From positions 116,598-180,597 of the forward strand of contig DHVG01000002.1 of assembly GCA_002412545.1 (NCBI GenBank): 64,000 nucleotides of DNA, given 5' to 3'. The translations under genes were made by a program, and so were the position numbers. Source of the DNA: Elusimicrobia bacterium UBA5214. Lineage in GTDB: Bacteria > Elusimicrobiota > UBA5214. Numbering within the stretch: position 1 is the stretch's first letter; each line of letters begins with the position of its first letter. The notes below the pieces were generated by a model that searched no databases, had not been told where the DNA came from, and saw only the letters and a program-made list of their open reading frames with translations. Shown here in pieces: positions 15,550 to 24,443 of the stretch.

Positions 15550-16354
15550 TATTGGGAATACGAATATTTGTCTTGGCGTATTCAAGGGTAAGAAATTATT
15601 ATATTCCTGGCGTTTGGCAACTAATAAAGAAATTACCGGTGATGAATACGGATTAAAAATTTTGTCTTTATTGAATAAGGTTAATCTACGAACGGAAAAG
15701 ATTAAAGATGTGATAATTTCCAATGTCGTTCCACCGCTTACTGGAGCATTTAATGAAATTAGTCAAGAATATTTTCATCGTCAGCCACTGACGGTTACGG
15801 TAAAAATGAAGACCGGTTTAAAAATTTGTTACTCTAATCCGGAGGAAATCGGTGCGGATAGGATTGTGGACGCAGTTGCTGGCTACCATCTTTTTGGTGC
15901 CCCTTTAATTATTGTTGATTTTGGCACCGCAACAACTTTTGACTGTATTGGTAAGATGGGGACTCACCTCGGGGGAGTATATATTGGTGGAATGATTGCA
16001 CCGGGAATAAATATCTCTGCGGAAGCATTATATACACATACAGCGAAATTACCCCGTGTAGAAATCATTAAACCAGAAAGAATTATCGGTAAAAATACAG
16101 TAGAAAGTATGCAAGCAGGAATATTTTATGGATATATCGGATTAGTTGAATATCTTATTCAGTGTTGCAAGAAAGAACTTATTCATTTGCAATTAGCTAA
16201 ATCAATTGATAAAATAAACGTTATTGCTACTGGTGGATTAGCAGAACTAATTGCTAACGAGACTAAAACAATTGAAAAGGTAGTTCCTGAACTTACTTTG
16301 GAAGGATTACGGATAATTTGGGAACTTAATAAAAACGCGAATAAAGGGAGGTAA
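15533..16354 (+). CDS. coaX: Type III pantothenate kinase
   Basis: A 273-residue enzyme of the ASKHA fold that phosphorylates pantothenate in the first step of coenzyme A synthesis. Signatures are the phosphate loop AIDIGNTNICLGVF at residues 4-17, GADRIVDAVAGYHLF, IIVDFGTATTFDCI and GGMIAPGINISAEALYTHTAKLP. Length and motifs are typical of CoaX, which is insensitive to CoA feedback. It overlaps the fumarase beta gene. Confidence 0.93.
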   Translation: MLLAIDIGNTNICLGVFKGKKLLYSWRLATNKEITGDEYGLKILSLLNKVNLRTEKIKDVIISNVVPPLTGAFNEISQEYFHRQPLTVTVKMKTGLKICYSNPEEIGADRIVDAVAGYHLFGAPLIIVDFGTATTFDCIGKMGTHLGGVYIGGMIAPGINISAEALYTHTAKLPRVEIIKPERIIGKNTVESMQAGIFYGYIGLVEYLIQCCKKELIHLQLAKSIDKINVIATGGLAELIANETKTIEKVVPELTLEGLRIIWELNKNANKGR

Positions 16355-16360
16355 AAAGCG

Positions 16361-17131
16361 GTGAAGAAAGAGAAATTGATATTAGGATTTGTTTGGTTTT
16401 TAATTTTTTTTGTTAGTTTATTTTCAGTAAGAATAGTTTATGCACAATTTGGTGATTTATGGGGAGAGCTGAAAACAGAAATTGAAGGTAAAAGTGAAGA
16501 AATTGTTAAAACCGAATACCTTGAACCTTTAGCGAAAGATGTCGGGAGTATTATTGGTGGGGGTTCTTTTCATACGGGTAAATCCTGTGGTTTTCCGGGA
16601 TTTGACATTGGTGGACATTTACCAATGATTAGTAAACCAAGTAAAGAGAATAAAATCCTACCGGCAGAACAGATGTATGGTCTACCTTGGGTTCAAGCAG
16701 AAATTGCTCTTCCTGTACCTTCGTATGATTTAATTTTGAGAGGTTTTTATCTTGGTGAATCTGGAGGAGGGATTTTTGGTATCGGGGTTAGATATTCTTT
16801 ACTTTCGGGTGTGGTTCCACTAACTCCAGCGGTCTCACTTTCAGTTTTAGCTAATCAGTTGAAACATGAAAAACTTAATGTTTATAATTTTACTCTCAAC
16901 AGTGTAGTTTCTATCGGTTTACCGGCAATTACCCCTTATCTTGGGTTAGGTATTGATAGTACTACGGTACAGGAAAGAGTTTTACCGGAACATTTGGAAG
17001 CAACTGCTTCTGGTTGGCGTTTAATTGGAGGAGTAAATTTGAAACTTGTACCAACGACTTATCTCCACATTGGTATCGGTTCCTATAACGGTATTTTTGG
17101 TGGTGAGGTAGGCGTAGGAATAAACTTTTAG
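16361..17131 (+). CDS. Exported protein of unknown function, probably a small outer-membrane barrel
   Basis: A 256-residue protein from GTG 16361, which has a strong Shine-Dalgarno (GGGAGG) 8 nt upstream. Residues 1-27 are a signal peptide ending VYAQ. The C-terminal half has repeated glycine-rich amphipathic strands (YDLILRGFYLGES, IFGIGVRYSLLSG, YLHIGIGSYNGIFGGEVGVGINF) ending in phenylalanine, as in outer-membrane barrels. A cysteine in SFHTGKSCGFPGFD is isolated. No family recognised. Confidence 0.55.
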   Translation: MKKEKLILGFVWFLIFFVSLFSVRIVYAQFGDLWGELKTEIEGKSEEIVKTEYLEPLAKDVGSIIGGGSFHTGKSCGFPGFDIGGHLPMISKPSKENKILPAEQMYGLPWVQAEIALPVPSYDLILRGFYLGESGGGIFGIGVRYSLLSGVVPLTPAVSLSVLANQLKHEKLNVYNFTLNSVVSIGLPAITPYLGLGIDSTTVQERVLPEHLEATASGWRLIGGVNLKLVPTTYLHIGIGSYNGIFGGEVGVGINF

Positions 17132-17138
17132 TTGAGAC

Positions 17139-17260
17139 GATTCAGACAGATAAGGGATTGATTCAAACAGATGTAAAAATGATTCAAATAGATTTTTATC
17201 CGTTTGAATCCGAGTCGTTATCTTGTTTGAGTTGTCCCATTTATCTGTTTGCATCGTGAA
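17139..17260 (+). repeat. Degenerate tandem repeat (GATTCAAACAGAT-type unit)
   Basis: The gap before the large activase gene consists of variants of GATTCAAACAGAT, GATTCAGACAGAT and an inverted form (ATCTGTTTG near its end, TATCCGTTTGAATC in the middle). No promoter is evident within it. Confidence 0.65.
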
Positions 17261-17265
17261 TCTAT

Positions 17266-20200
17266 ATGAGAATTGGTGTTGATATTGGCTCAATAAATAC
17301 AAAAATTGTTCTTCTTGACCAAGAAGATAAAATTATCTGGAAAAGTATCCTTAAACACGAAGGACAACCTTTAGAAATTGTAACTTCTTTTGTAGAAGAA
17401 CTTTCTAACCAATTTGTTAGTCAAGATAATCAATTGTCTCTCAGCTTTACTGGTTCAGGAGGTGAATTTTTTGCTCGTCTTTTAGATACAGAATATGTAA
17501 ACGAAATTATCGCTCAGACAAAGGCAAGGGAATTTTTATATCCGCAAGTGAAAACGATTATAGAAATCGGGGGAATGAGCACGAAAGTTATATTTTTTAC
17601 CGGTGATGGTAAAAATGGGAACATAAATGATTTCGGTATGAATAGTATCTGTGCGGCAGGGACGGGTTCATTTCTTGACCAGCAAGCCAGACGGTTAGGT
17701 CTATCAATTGACGAATTTGGACAGAGAGCGGTGAAAGCAAAAAATATCTCTCGTCTTGCTGGTCGTTGCAGTGTTTTCGCAAAAACGGATATGATTCATT
17801 TACAGCAAATGGCGACACCGGCAGAAGAAATTGTTGCTGGGTTATGTTTCGCTTTGGTGCGTAATTTCCAAGGAACAATTTTACGGGGGAGGAAAATTGA
17901 AAAACCAATCCTTTTTCATGGTGGAGTAGCCGCAAATCCAGGGATAATCCGGGCTTTAAGAGAAATATTTGAATTAGATGATACCGCTTTAATTATTCCT
18001 GAATTATATTCTTATTTTAATGCTTTTGGGGCAACATTTTCTAAAAGTAAAGCAAAGAAAACTAATTTAACCGTGCTATTGGAAAAATTAAGGAATTCGC
18101 AAGTTGTCTTTAGACGGAAGACACTCCCACCTCTTAGCTCGGGTATTTTTGCGGACAATTTAAAAAAGACAGATAATAATCTTTTAAATTTTTCTAATTT
18201 ATCAGAAGAGATTAACGCTTACTTAGGTGTTGATGTCGGTTCAATCAGTACAAATTTAGTGGTAATTGATGAACAAAAGAACCTTTTAGCAAAACGGTAT
18301 CTCTGGACTGCCGGTCGTCCCTTAGAAGCAATCCAAAAAGGTTTAAGTGAAATAGATAACGAAGTTGGGAAAAAAGTAAAAATTTGTGGTGTCTGCACTA
18401 CTGGTTCAGGTCGCTATCTTACGGCTGATTTTCTCGGTGCGGATATTGTAAGAAACGAGATTACTGCTCAGGCAACTGCAGCTAAAGAAATTGACCCGCA
18501 AGTTGATACAATATTTGAAATTGGTGGACAAGATTCAAAATTTATCACTCTTAAAAATGGTGTGATTACTGATTTCCAAATGAATAAAGTCTGTGCTGCC
18601 GGAACGGGTTCATTTCTTGAAGAACAAGCGGAACGGTTAGGGATGGAAATTGAGCAGGAATTTTCTCAATTAGCTTTAGCCGCGGATTCACCGGCACGTC
18701 TCGGTGAGCGGTGTACAGTATTTATGGAAGAAGATTTAGTTAATCAGCAACAACAGGGAGTAAAAAAAGAAGATTTAGTTGCTGGACTTTGTTATTCCAT
18801 AGTAGAGAACTATTTGAATCGTGTAGTTAGTGAAAAAAAGATTGGTAAAAATATATTTTTCCAGGGTGGTGTTGCTTTCAACCATGGTGTAGTGGAAGCA
18901 TTTAAAAAAGTGCTTAAGGAAAGAGTTGGTGAGTGTAAATTTACTGTTCCTGAGCATCACGAAGTTACCGGTGCACTTGGTTGTGCCTTGATTGCTTTAG
19001 AAAATGCGTGTAGTTCAACTGCCGGGCATTGTTTTTCCACTAACTTTAAAGGTTTTGATTTAGCAAAAAGAAAATACGAACTGAAGAGTTTTGTCTGTCC
19101 GGACTGTGCTAATCATTGTGAAATAAAAGAAGTTGTTGTTGAAGGCGAGAAATCTTTATTTTATGGTTCAAGATGCGAAAAATATGAAATTAACCGTTTT
19201 AAAGTGAAAAGAAATATTCCTGACCTTTTTGCTGAACGAGAGAAACTTTTACTTAGCACTTACCATTCACCACTTACCACTTACCACTCACCAATTCGTA
19301 TCGGTATTCCCCGCTTTTTTACTTTTTATGAATTTTACCCTTTTTTTAATTGTTTCTTTTCTGAATTAGGTCTGCAAGTAGTTCTTTCTGATTCAACCAA
19401 CCGCAAGATTATTAATCAAGGTTTAGAGAATGTACCGGTAGAATCATGTTTTCCCCATAAGGTAAGTCATGGACATATTTTGAATTTATTAGATAAAAAT
19501 GTTGATTATTTATTTCTACCGAGTGTGATTAATTTTCCAGCAATTCAGAAAAGTATTAATAACAGTTTTACTTGTCCTTATGTGCAGACTTTACCTTATG
19601 TGCTTAAAGTAAGTTTAGAAGAAAAAATAAAAGAAAAAAAGGTAAAAATTCTTCAGCCGATACTGTATTTCAGGGAAGAAAAGTTATTGTTTGAAGCAAT
19701 GAAAAGGATAGCCCAACAATTGGGTTTTAAGGGAAAGAAAATAAAAAAAGCTTTCCTCCGGGGACTGGAAATACAAAATACTTTTTCTCAGCAATTGAAA
19801 GAACGCGGTAGAGAAATATTAGAACAATTGTCAGAAAATGAAAAAATTTTCGTTATTGTAGGTCGTTCATACAATAGTTATGATCGGGGGATGAATTTAG
19901 AAATAGTAAAAAAAATAAATAATCTCGGGATACTTACTTTACCGCTTGATTTTCTCCCTTTAGACAATGTGGATATTTCCGAAGAATTCCCGAATATGTA
20001 CTGGCTTTTTGGACAAAGGTTTTTAGCGGCAGCGGAAATAATTAAAAAAGATAGACGTCTCTATCCTCTTTATTTAACAAATTTTGCCTGCGGTCCGGAT
20101 TCTTTTATTCTTAAATATTTTAGAGAAAAAATTTTACCTAAACCTTTCTTGGAAATTGAAATTGATGAACATAGTTCCGATGTAGGAATTATTACCCGTT

Positions 20201-21561
20201 TAGAAGCTTTTCTTGACAGTATTAGTGATTCCAAATTCCAAATTCTCCATCCTCCGTCCCCCCTGCTTCGCTTTGCGAAGCAAAGCGGGAGGGACTGCGG
20301 AGGACGGGCAAATTTCAAATCTCAGATTTCTATGGCTACCAGTTTTCACTTTACTCCTTCCACCTTACACCGTAATTGTACTCTTTACATTCCTAATATG
20401 TGTGACCATGCGCATATTTTAGCAGCGGCATTTCAGGCATTCGGAGTAGATGCAGATGTCCTTCCGGAATCCGACGAAGAAAGTATCTGCTGGGGTAAGA
20501 AATATACTCTCGGCAAAGAGTGCTATCCTTGTATTCTCACTACCGGAGATATGGTGAAAATTATCAAAAGTAAAGATTTTAATCCAAAAAAAATAGCATT
20601 TTTTATGCCTTCCGGATGTGGTCCTTGTCGTTTTGGACAATACAATTATCGTCAACGATTAGTATTGAAAGAGTTGGGTTATCCGGAAATACCCATATAT
20701 GCTCCTAACCAAGATGAGAATATTTTTCGTGACTTAGGTATTGTTGGTGGCAACGGTTTTGTGCGTTTAGCTTGGCAGGGAATAGTCGCTGGAGATATTC
20801 TCTTCAAAACTCTTTGTAAATTTCGTCCCTATGAGATAAACCGAGGAGAAAGCGATAAAATATATCAAGAATCTTTGCGGGGAATATATCAGGTAGTCAA
20901 AGAAAAAGGAGACCTCTTAGGGGTAATGAAAAAAATAAACAAACAATTTCAAAATATTCCCCTTGACCGTAAAAAGAAAAAACCTAAGATTGGTATTGTT
21001 GGAGAAATATATATCCGTTCAAATCGTTTTAGTAACTACAACTTAATCCGCACTTTGGAAGATTTGGGTGCGGAAGTTTATCTGACGCCAACTACTGAAT
21101 GGTTATATTATGTCAATTATCTCAACCAGCGGCGTTCCTGGGGAAAGAAAAGTTATTTAGAATTTCTCTCTTTCTGGATTAAGGAAAAATATCAGAAGTC
21201 CGATGCCCATAGTTTGGAATGTTGTTTTGCTGATATTCTCTCTAATGGTAAGGAACCTTCAACTAAAGAAATACTGAATTATGCGAGTCCTTACCTTCAT
21301 CCTTCTTATGAAGGGGAAGCAATCTTGAGTATTGGTAAAAGTATTGAATTTTTGAAAAACGGGCTTAAAGGAATAATCAATGTATTACCTTTTACTTGTA
21401 TGCCTGGCACGATAGCTACGGCAATCTTGAAAAAAGTTAGACAGGATTATACTGGTTTTCCTTGTTTAAGTATTATTTACGATGCCCAGGACGACCCTTT
21501 TCTGAAGACCAAATTGGAAGCATTTATTTATCAAGCTCAAGGATACGGAAGTCGGGAATGA
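17266..21561 (+). CDS. Large acyl-CoA dehydratase activase-type protein (BadF/BcrA/HgdC superfamily)
   Basis: A 1431-residue cytoplasmic protein. Two ASKHA ATPase modules (residues about 1-265 and 320-590) each have the activase phosphate loop (DIGSINTKIVLLD; DVGSISTNLVVID), GG(M/Q)(S/D)(T/S)K, and the cluster-binding pair CAAGTGSFL plus RCSVF/RCTVF. A cysteine linker (CPDCANHCEIKE) leads to a DUF2229-type region (GIPRFFTFYEFYPFFNCFF) and a C-terminal part with MCDHAHIL, GKECYPCILTTGD and PSGCGPCRFGQYNYR. Family members of this size are known and are thought to move low-potential electrons using ATP; substrates are not established. In-frame micro-repeats appear at residues about 665-675 (LSTYHSPLTTYHSPI) and 985-1035. 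Confidence 0.88.
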   Translation: MRIGVDIGSINTKIVLLDQEDKIIWKSILKHEGQPLEIVTSFVEELSNQFVSQDNQLSLSFTGSGGEFFARLLDTEYVNEIIAQTKAREFLYPQVKTIIEIGGMSTKVIFFTGDGKNGNINDFGMNSICAAGTGSFLDQQARRLGLSIDEFGQRAVKAKNISRLAGRCSVFAKTDMIHLQQMATPAEEIVAGLCFALVRNFQGTILRGRKIEKPILFHGGVAANPGIIRALREIFELDDTALIIPELYSYFNAFGATFSKSKAKKTNLTVLLEKLRNSQVVFRRKTLPPLSSGIFADNLKKTDNNLLNFSNLSEEINAYLGVDVGSISTNLVVIDEQKNLLAKRYLWTAGRPLEAIQKGLSEIDNEVGKKVKICGVCTTGSGRYLTADFLGADIVRNEITAQATAAKEIDPQVDTIFEIGGQDSKFITLKNGVITDFQMNKVCAAGTGSFLEEQAERLGMEIEQEFSQLALAADSPARLGERCTVFMEEDLVNQQQQGVKKEDLVAGLCYSIVENYLNRVVSEKKIGKNIFFQGGVAFNHGVVEAFKKVLKERVGECKFTVPEHHEVTGALGCALIALENACSSTAGHCFSTNFKGFDLAKRKYELKSFVCPDCANHCEIKEVVVEGEKSLFYGSRCEKYEINRFKVKRNIPDLFAEREKLLLSTYHSPLTTYHSPIRIGIPRFFTFYEFYPFFNCFFSELGLQVVLSDSTNRKIINQGLENVPVESCFPHKVSHGHILNLLDKNVDYLFLPSVINFPAIQKSINNSFTCPYVQTLPYVLKVSLEEKIKEKKVKILQPILYFREEKLLFEAMKRIAQQLGFKGKKIKKAFLRGLEIQNTFSQQLKERGREILEQLSENEKIFVIVGRSYNSYDRGMNLEIVKKINNLGILTLPLDFLPLDNVDISEEFPNMYWLFGQRFLAAAEIIKKDRRLYPLYLTNFACGPDSFILKYFREKILPKPFLEIEIDEHSSDVGIITRLEAFLDSISDSKFQILHPPSPLLRFAKQSGRDCGGRANFKSQISMATSFHFTPSTLHRNCTLYIPNMCDHAHILAAAFQAFGVDADVLPESDEESICWGKKYTLGKECYPCILTTGDMVKIIKSKDFNPKKIAFFMPSGCGPCRFGQYNYRQRLVLKELGYPEIPIYAPNQDENIFRDLGIVGGNGFVRLAWQGIVAGDILFKTLCKFRPYEINRGESDKIYQESLRGIYQVVKEKGDLLGVMKKINKQFQNIPLDRKKKKPKIGIVGEIYIRSNRFSNYNLIRTLEDLGAEVYLTPTTEWLYYVNYLNQRRSWGKKSYLEFLSFWIKEKYQKSDAHSLECCFADILSNGKEPSTKEILNYASPYLHPSYEGEAILSIGKSIEFLKNGLKGIINVLPFTCMPGTIATAILKKVRQDYTGFPCLSIIYDAQDDPFLKTKLEAFIYQAQGYGSRE

Positions 21562-21585
21562 GTGCGGGATTATGAACCGACTTGC

Positions 21586-21620
21586 TCGGTAGCTCCTGCC
21601 TGTACCACTGACCTATAGGG
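21586..21620 (-). repeat. Dispersed palindromic repeat, degraded copy
   Basis: TCGGTAG, then a divergent middle, then ACCTATAGGG match the reverse form of the family seen at 1367 and 27864. The loop CTCCTGCCTGTACCACTG differs, with CTGCCTGT reminiscent of the loop insertion in the 27864 copy. Confidence 0.5.
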
Positions 21621-21645
21621 AAGAAAAAATTTTTTTCTGCTGGTC

Positions 21646-21674
21646 TTGACAAAAAATTTTAATTATGCTAAAAT
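21646..21674 (+). promoter_or_regulatory. Promoter of groES-groEL
   Basis: TTGACA (21646-21651), a 17-bp spacer and TAAAAT (21669-21674). An A/T tract (AAAAAATTTTTTTCT) just upstream resembles an UP element, and almost the same block precedes the promoters at 24106 and 31905. The last base of the -10 box is the first base of the CIRCE operator. Confidence 0.85.
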
Positions 21675-21700
21675 TAGCACTCTCAAATTAAGAGTGCTAA
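21674..21700 (+). promoter_or_regulatory. CIRCE operator (HrcA binding site)
   Basis: A perfect inverted repeat TTAGCACTC - 9 nt - GAGTGCTAA, identical to the CIRCE consensus. It covers the transcription start region of groES-groEL. HrcA would repress the operon here and release it on heat or protein-folding stress. The hrcA gene is not in this window. Confidence 0.97.
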
Positions 21701-21778
21701 TTTTTAGCGAATCCTTTTCTATCTTTCGGCGTCTAAATAAATAAGTATAAAAAAATGAAGAAAGGAGAGTGATGAAAA

Positions 21779-22066
21779 ATGAAAATTAAACCATTAGGCG
21801 ACCGGGTAATTGTTAAACCAAAAGAAGTAACCGAAGAAAAAAGAGGTGGAATAATTATTCCCGATACCGCAAAAGAAAAACCACAAGAAGGCGAAGTAAT
21901 TGCCGTCGGTCCGGGTAAAGTTACTGAGGATGGTAAACCAATCAAAATGGAAGTAAAAGTTGGCGACCGGATTCTCTATGGGAAGTATTCAGGTACAGAA
22001 ATAAAAATTGATGATGTTGAACACTTAATTATGCACCAAGATGATATTCTTGGTATAATAGAATGA
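21779..22066 (+). CDS. groES: Co-chaperonin GroES
   Basis: A 95-residue co-chaperonin that caps the GroEL ring. The family pattern is intact: IKPLGDRVIVKPKEVTEE, the mobile-loop region KRGGIIIPDTAKEKPQEGEVIAVGPG, and VGDRILYGKYSGTEIKIDD...IMHQDDILGII. A good Shine-Dalgarno (GAAAGGAGAG) precedes it. An ATG 7 nt upstream is out of frame and stops at once. It is the first gene of the CIRCE-controlled operon. Confidence 0.97.
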   Translation: MKIKPLGDRVIVKPKEVTEEKRGGIIIPDTAKEKPQEGEVIAVGPGKVTEDGKPIKMEVKVGDRILYGKYSGTEIKIDDVEHLIMHQDDILGIIE

Positions 22067-22170
22067 TTACGGTGATTATAGAGGGCGATTACAGAGATTT
22101 TTCGGGTATAACGAATTGGTTTAATCACTGTAATCAGTCTTAAGAAATCGCTGTAATCAATAATTTAGAA
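22067..22170 (+). repeat. Degenerate repeat (GATTACAGAGATT/CACTGTAATCA type) between groES and groEL
   Basis: The first half carries GGTGATTATAGAG and GGCGATTACAGAG. The second half carries the inverted form (ATCACTGTAATCAG, ATCGCTGTAATCAA). The two halves can pair into a long imperfect hairpin inside the operon mRNA. It might set the groES to groEL ratio. Confidence 0.6.
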
Positions 22171-22192
22171 GTAAATGGAGGTGTAAATAAAA

Positions 22193-23815
22193 ATGGCAAA
22201 ACAACTTAAATTTTGGGATGAGGCGATGAAATCAATTAAGAAAGGTGTTGACCAATTAGCTAATGCGGTAAAGATTACGCTTGGTCCACGGGGTCGCTAT
22301 GTGGTTTTAGATAAAAAATTTGGTTCACCGACGGTGACCAATGATGGAGTAACTGTTGCCAAAGATATTGAACTGGAAGACCCGTTTGAAAATATGGGTG
22401 CAGAATTAGTTAAAGAAGTTGCCTCTAAGACCAACGATGTTGCTGGGGATGGGACAACTACGGCTACACTTTTAGCCCAGATTATTATTAGTGAGGGATT
22501 GAGAAATATTACTGCTGGTGCTAACCCGATTCATATTAAACGTGGTATTGATAAAGCGGTAGAAGCGGTAGTTAAAGAAATTAAAAAACAAGCAAAACAG
22601 GTTAAAGGAAAAGAAGAAATTGCTCAGATTGCCTCTATTGCCGCTAATAGTAAAGAAATTGGTGATTTAATTGCTAATGCGATGGAAAAAGTAGGTAAAG
22701 ATGGGGTAATCACGGTTGAAGAAGGTAAATCAGCGGAAACAACCTTGGATGTAGTGGAAGGAATGCAGTTTGACCGGGGATATATTTCACCCTATTTTGT
22801 TACTGATGCCGAACGGATGGAAGCAGTCCTGGAAGACCCTTATATCGTAATTACCGATAAGAAATTAAGTGTGATGGCGGACTTTCTACCACTCTTAGAA
22901 AAAGTTGCTCAGACTGGTAGGAGTTTTCTTATCATTGCGGAAGATTTAGAAGGTGAAGCGTTAGCGACTTTGGTGGTGAACAAACTACGGGGCACACTTA
23001 AATGTGCCGCGGTGAAAGCACCCGGTTTTGGTGACCGGAGAAAAGAAATGCTTCAAGATATTGCCGTGCTTACTGGTGGACAGGTGATTTCTGAAGAGTT
23101 AGGAATAAAATTGGATAAAGTTGGATTAGACCTGCTCGGTAAATGTAAACGGGTAACCATTGACAAGGAAAATACAACCATTGTTGGTGGTGCGGGTGAG
23201 AAGAAAGAGATTGAAAAACGGATTGCCCAAATTCGGCGACAAATTGACGAAACAACTTCCGATTATGATAAAGAAAAATTACAGGAACGGTTGGCCAAAC
23301 TCGTTGGTGGAGTAGCCGTAATCAATGTAGGTGCCGTAACCGAAACCGAGATGAAAACGAAAAAATTTAAAGTTGAAGATGCGATGCACGCTACCCGTGC
23401 CGGTGTAGAAGAAGGAATTATCCCGGGTGGGGGTATATTACTTCTACGGACACAAGAAATTTTAGATAAGATAAAAGGGACTGATGTAGACGAACAAACC
23501 GGAATCAATATTGTGAAACGTGCCTTAGAAGAACCGATTCGCCAGATTGCCGAAAATGCTGGTTTGGAAGGTTCAATAGTGGTAGGTAAAGTGCGTCCGA
23601 TGGACTACAACTGTGGACTGAATGCAGAAACTGGCGAATATGTGGAAATGATTAAATCTGGTATTGTTGACCCGGCGAAAGTTGTACGTACGGCATTACA
23701 GAATGCAGCGTCCATTGCTGGTTTGCTTTTGACTACCGATGTTTTGGTGACTGATATTCCGGAGAAGAAAAAAGAGATGATGGCACCGGGTGGTTATCCA
23801 CCGCCGGAATATTAA
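22193..23815 (+). CDS. groEL: Chaperonin GroEL
   Basis: A 540-residue chaperonin that folds proteins in an ATP-driven double ring. Hallmarks: LGPRGRYVVLDKKFGSPTVTNDG, the ATPase loop VAGDGTTTATLLAQ, PGFGDRRKEMLQDIAVLTGG, and AMHATRAGVEEGIIPGGGI. The C-terminal tail is MMAPGGYPPPEY and not the usual GGM repeat, so the hydrophobic tail that lines the cavity floor is short and proline-rich. It has a clear RBS (GGAGGTG). It is followed by an intrinsic terminator. Confidence 0.97.
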   Translation: MAKQLKFWDEAMKSIKKGVDQLANAVKITLGPRGRYVVLDKKFGSPTVTNDGVTVAKDIELEDPFENMGAELVKEVASKTNDVAGDGTTTATLLAQIIISEGLRNITAGANPIHIKRGIDKAVEAVVKEIKKQAKQVKGKEEIAQIASIAANSKEIGDLIANAMEKVGKDGVITVEEGKSAETTLDVVEGMQFDRGYISPYFVTDAERMEAVLEDPYIVITDKKLSVMADFLPLLEKVAQTGRSFLIIAEDLEGEALATLVVNKLRGTLKCAAVKAPGFGDRRKEMLQDIAVLTGGQVISEELGIKLDKVGLDLLGKCKRVTIDKENTTIVGGAGEKKEIEKRIAQIRRQIDETTSDYDKEKLQERLAKLVGGVAVINVGAVTETEMKTKKFKVEDAMHATRAGVEEGIIPGGGILLLRTQEILDKIKGTDVDEQTGINIVKRALEEPIRQIAENAGLEGSIVVGKVRPMDYNCGLNAETGEYVEMIKSGIVDPAKVVRTALQNAASIAGLLLTTDVLVTDIPEKKKEMMAPGGYPPPEY

Positions 23816-23872
23816 GAAATAGTTGATAGTTATTAGTGTATAGTTAATAGTTAAAACGGTTTAACACAGAAA

Positions 23873-23902
23873 GGCGACTTTTTTGAGTCGCCTTTTTTGT
23901 TT
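23873..23902 (+). terminator. Intrinsic terminator after groEL
   Basis: A perfect 7-bp stem GGCGACT/AGTCGCC with a 6-nt loop, followed by TTTTTTGTTT. It closes the groES-groEL transcript. Confidence 0.9.
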
Positions 23903-23903
23903 G

Positions 23904-23985
23904 CCCCGTTAGAAATTCTGATAAATTAAGCTCAGTGCGAAGAAGTCTCGGCAATATCAAAATGCTCACGAAATTTCTAACGGGG
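23904..23985. repeat. Inverted repeat with 13-bp perfect arms
   Basis: CCCCGTTAGAAAT (23904-23916) and ATTTCTAACGGGG (23973-23985) flank 56 nt of unpaired sequence. The layout is that of a small non-autonomous element or a long palindromic repeat. No target duplication is evident. Confidence 0.55.
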
Positions 23986-24016
23986 TTTGCAAGAAACAAC
24001 TTGTTCTATTACCTCC

Positions 24017-24039
24017 CACCGCTAAAGCGGGATCTCCGA
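24017..24039 (+). repeat. 23-nt palindromic repeat (CACCGCTAAAGCGG type), copy 1
   Basis: It starts CACCGCTAAAGCGGG and ends ATCTCCGA; the core CCGCTAAAGCGG is a hairpin. An exact copy in reverse orientation lies at 31847-31869. Both are about 35-70 nt upstream of a strong promoter, and a related GGGGGATCTC block lies inside the c-di-GMP riboswitch at about 30450-30475. Confidence 0.7.
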
Positions 24040-24105
24040 GAAGTCAACAAAATTTTTTAGAAAGCCCCTTTGACCCGTAAAATAAAAAATTTTTTTCTAC
24101 AGGTC

Positions 24106-24134
24106 TTGACAAAAAAAATATAATTTTGTAAAAT
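24106..24134 (+). promoter_or_regulatory. Strong promoter of the heme-type secreted protein gene
   Basis: TTGACA (24106-24111), a 17-bp spacer and TAAAAT (24129-24134), with an A/T-rich block AAAAAATTTTTTTCTAC before it. The layout and wording are nearly those of the groES promoter, but there is no CIRCE. The leader is about 300 nt and contains a terminator. Confidence 0.8.
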
Positions 24135-24309
24135 CCAAAAAATTGACAGATGAGCAGTTTTTATTTTAATTTCTGGGCGTTTTGATGGATGATGAGAAAC
24201 TCTCTTTCTCTCTCGTAGTATTTTGTCTTAATCAGCACGAATTTATACGAATTCAATCACGAATTTTTACGAATAATGTAGTTGCCGAGTTTGCTCGGCA
24301 GATGTTTTT

Positions 24310-24390
24310 AAACCGAACTTGTCCTGAATCGTATGGTTCAGGATTTGTTCTCCCCGATGGTCATCGGGAAGAATAGTTCGGTTTTTTTAT
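24310..24390 (+). terminator. Branched leader terminator upstream of the heme-type gene
   Basis: An outer 9-bp stem AAACCGAAC/GTTCGGTTT encloses two hairpins (CCTGAA/TTCAGG and CCCGATG/CATCGGG) and is followed by TTTTTTTATTTTT. It is a three-way-junction intrinsic terminator between the promoter at 24106 and the ATG at 24444. Full expression of the gene must involve read-through or antitermination, unless a second promoter exists. Confidence 0.7.
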
Positions 24391-24443
24391 TTTTCAAAGG
24401 AAGAAGTATTCCAAAAAAAAATTTTTTAAGGGGGTGTAAAAAA

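Larger units (their letters stand above)
23816..24443. other. Long intergenic region between groEL and the heme-type protein gene
   Basis: This 628-nt gap has no convincing gene. It holds a TAGTTGATAGT micro-repeat (23819-23854), the groEL terminator, a long inverted repeat (23904-23985), a copy of a 23-nt palindrome (24017-24039), and a strong promoter (24106-24134). A CACGAATTTATACGAATT micro-repeat (24228-24276) and a leader terminator (24310-24390) follow. A 64-codon ORF at 24182-24376 is built from the micro-repeat and terminator hairpins and is rejected. Confidence 0.8.

Noticed and set aside
20213..20422. 69-codon plus-strand ORF and opposing 82-codon ORF inside the activase gene
   Set aside because: Both lie in a GC-rich palindromic insertion within the real gene and show no independent signals.
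24182..24376. 64-codon ORF with ATG between the 24106 promoter and the heme-type gene
   Set aside because: Its codons run through a CACGAATT micro-repeat and then through the paired arms of the leader terminator; it has no ribosome site and no family resemblance.
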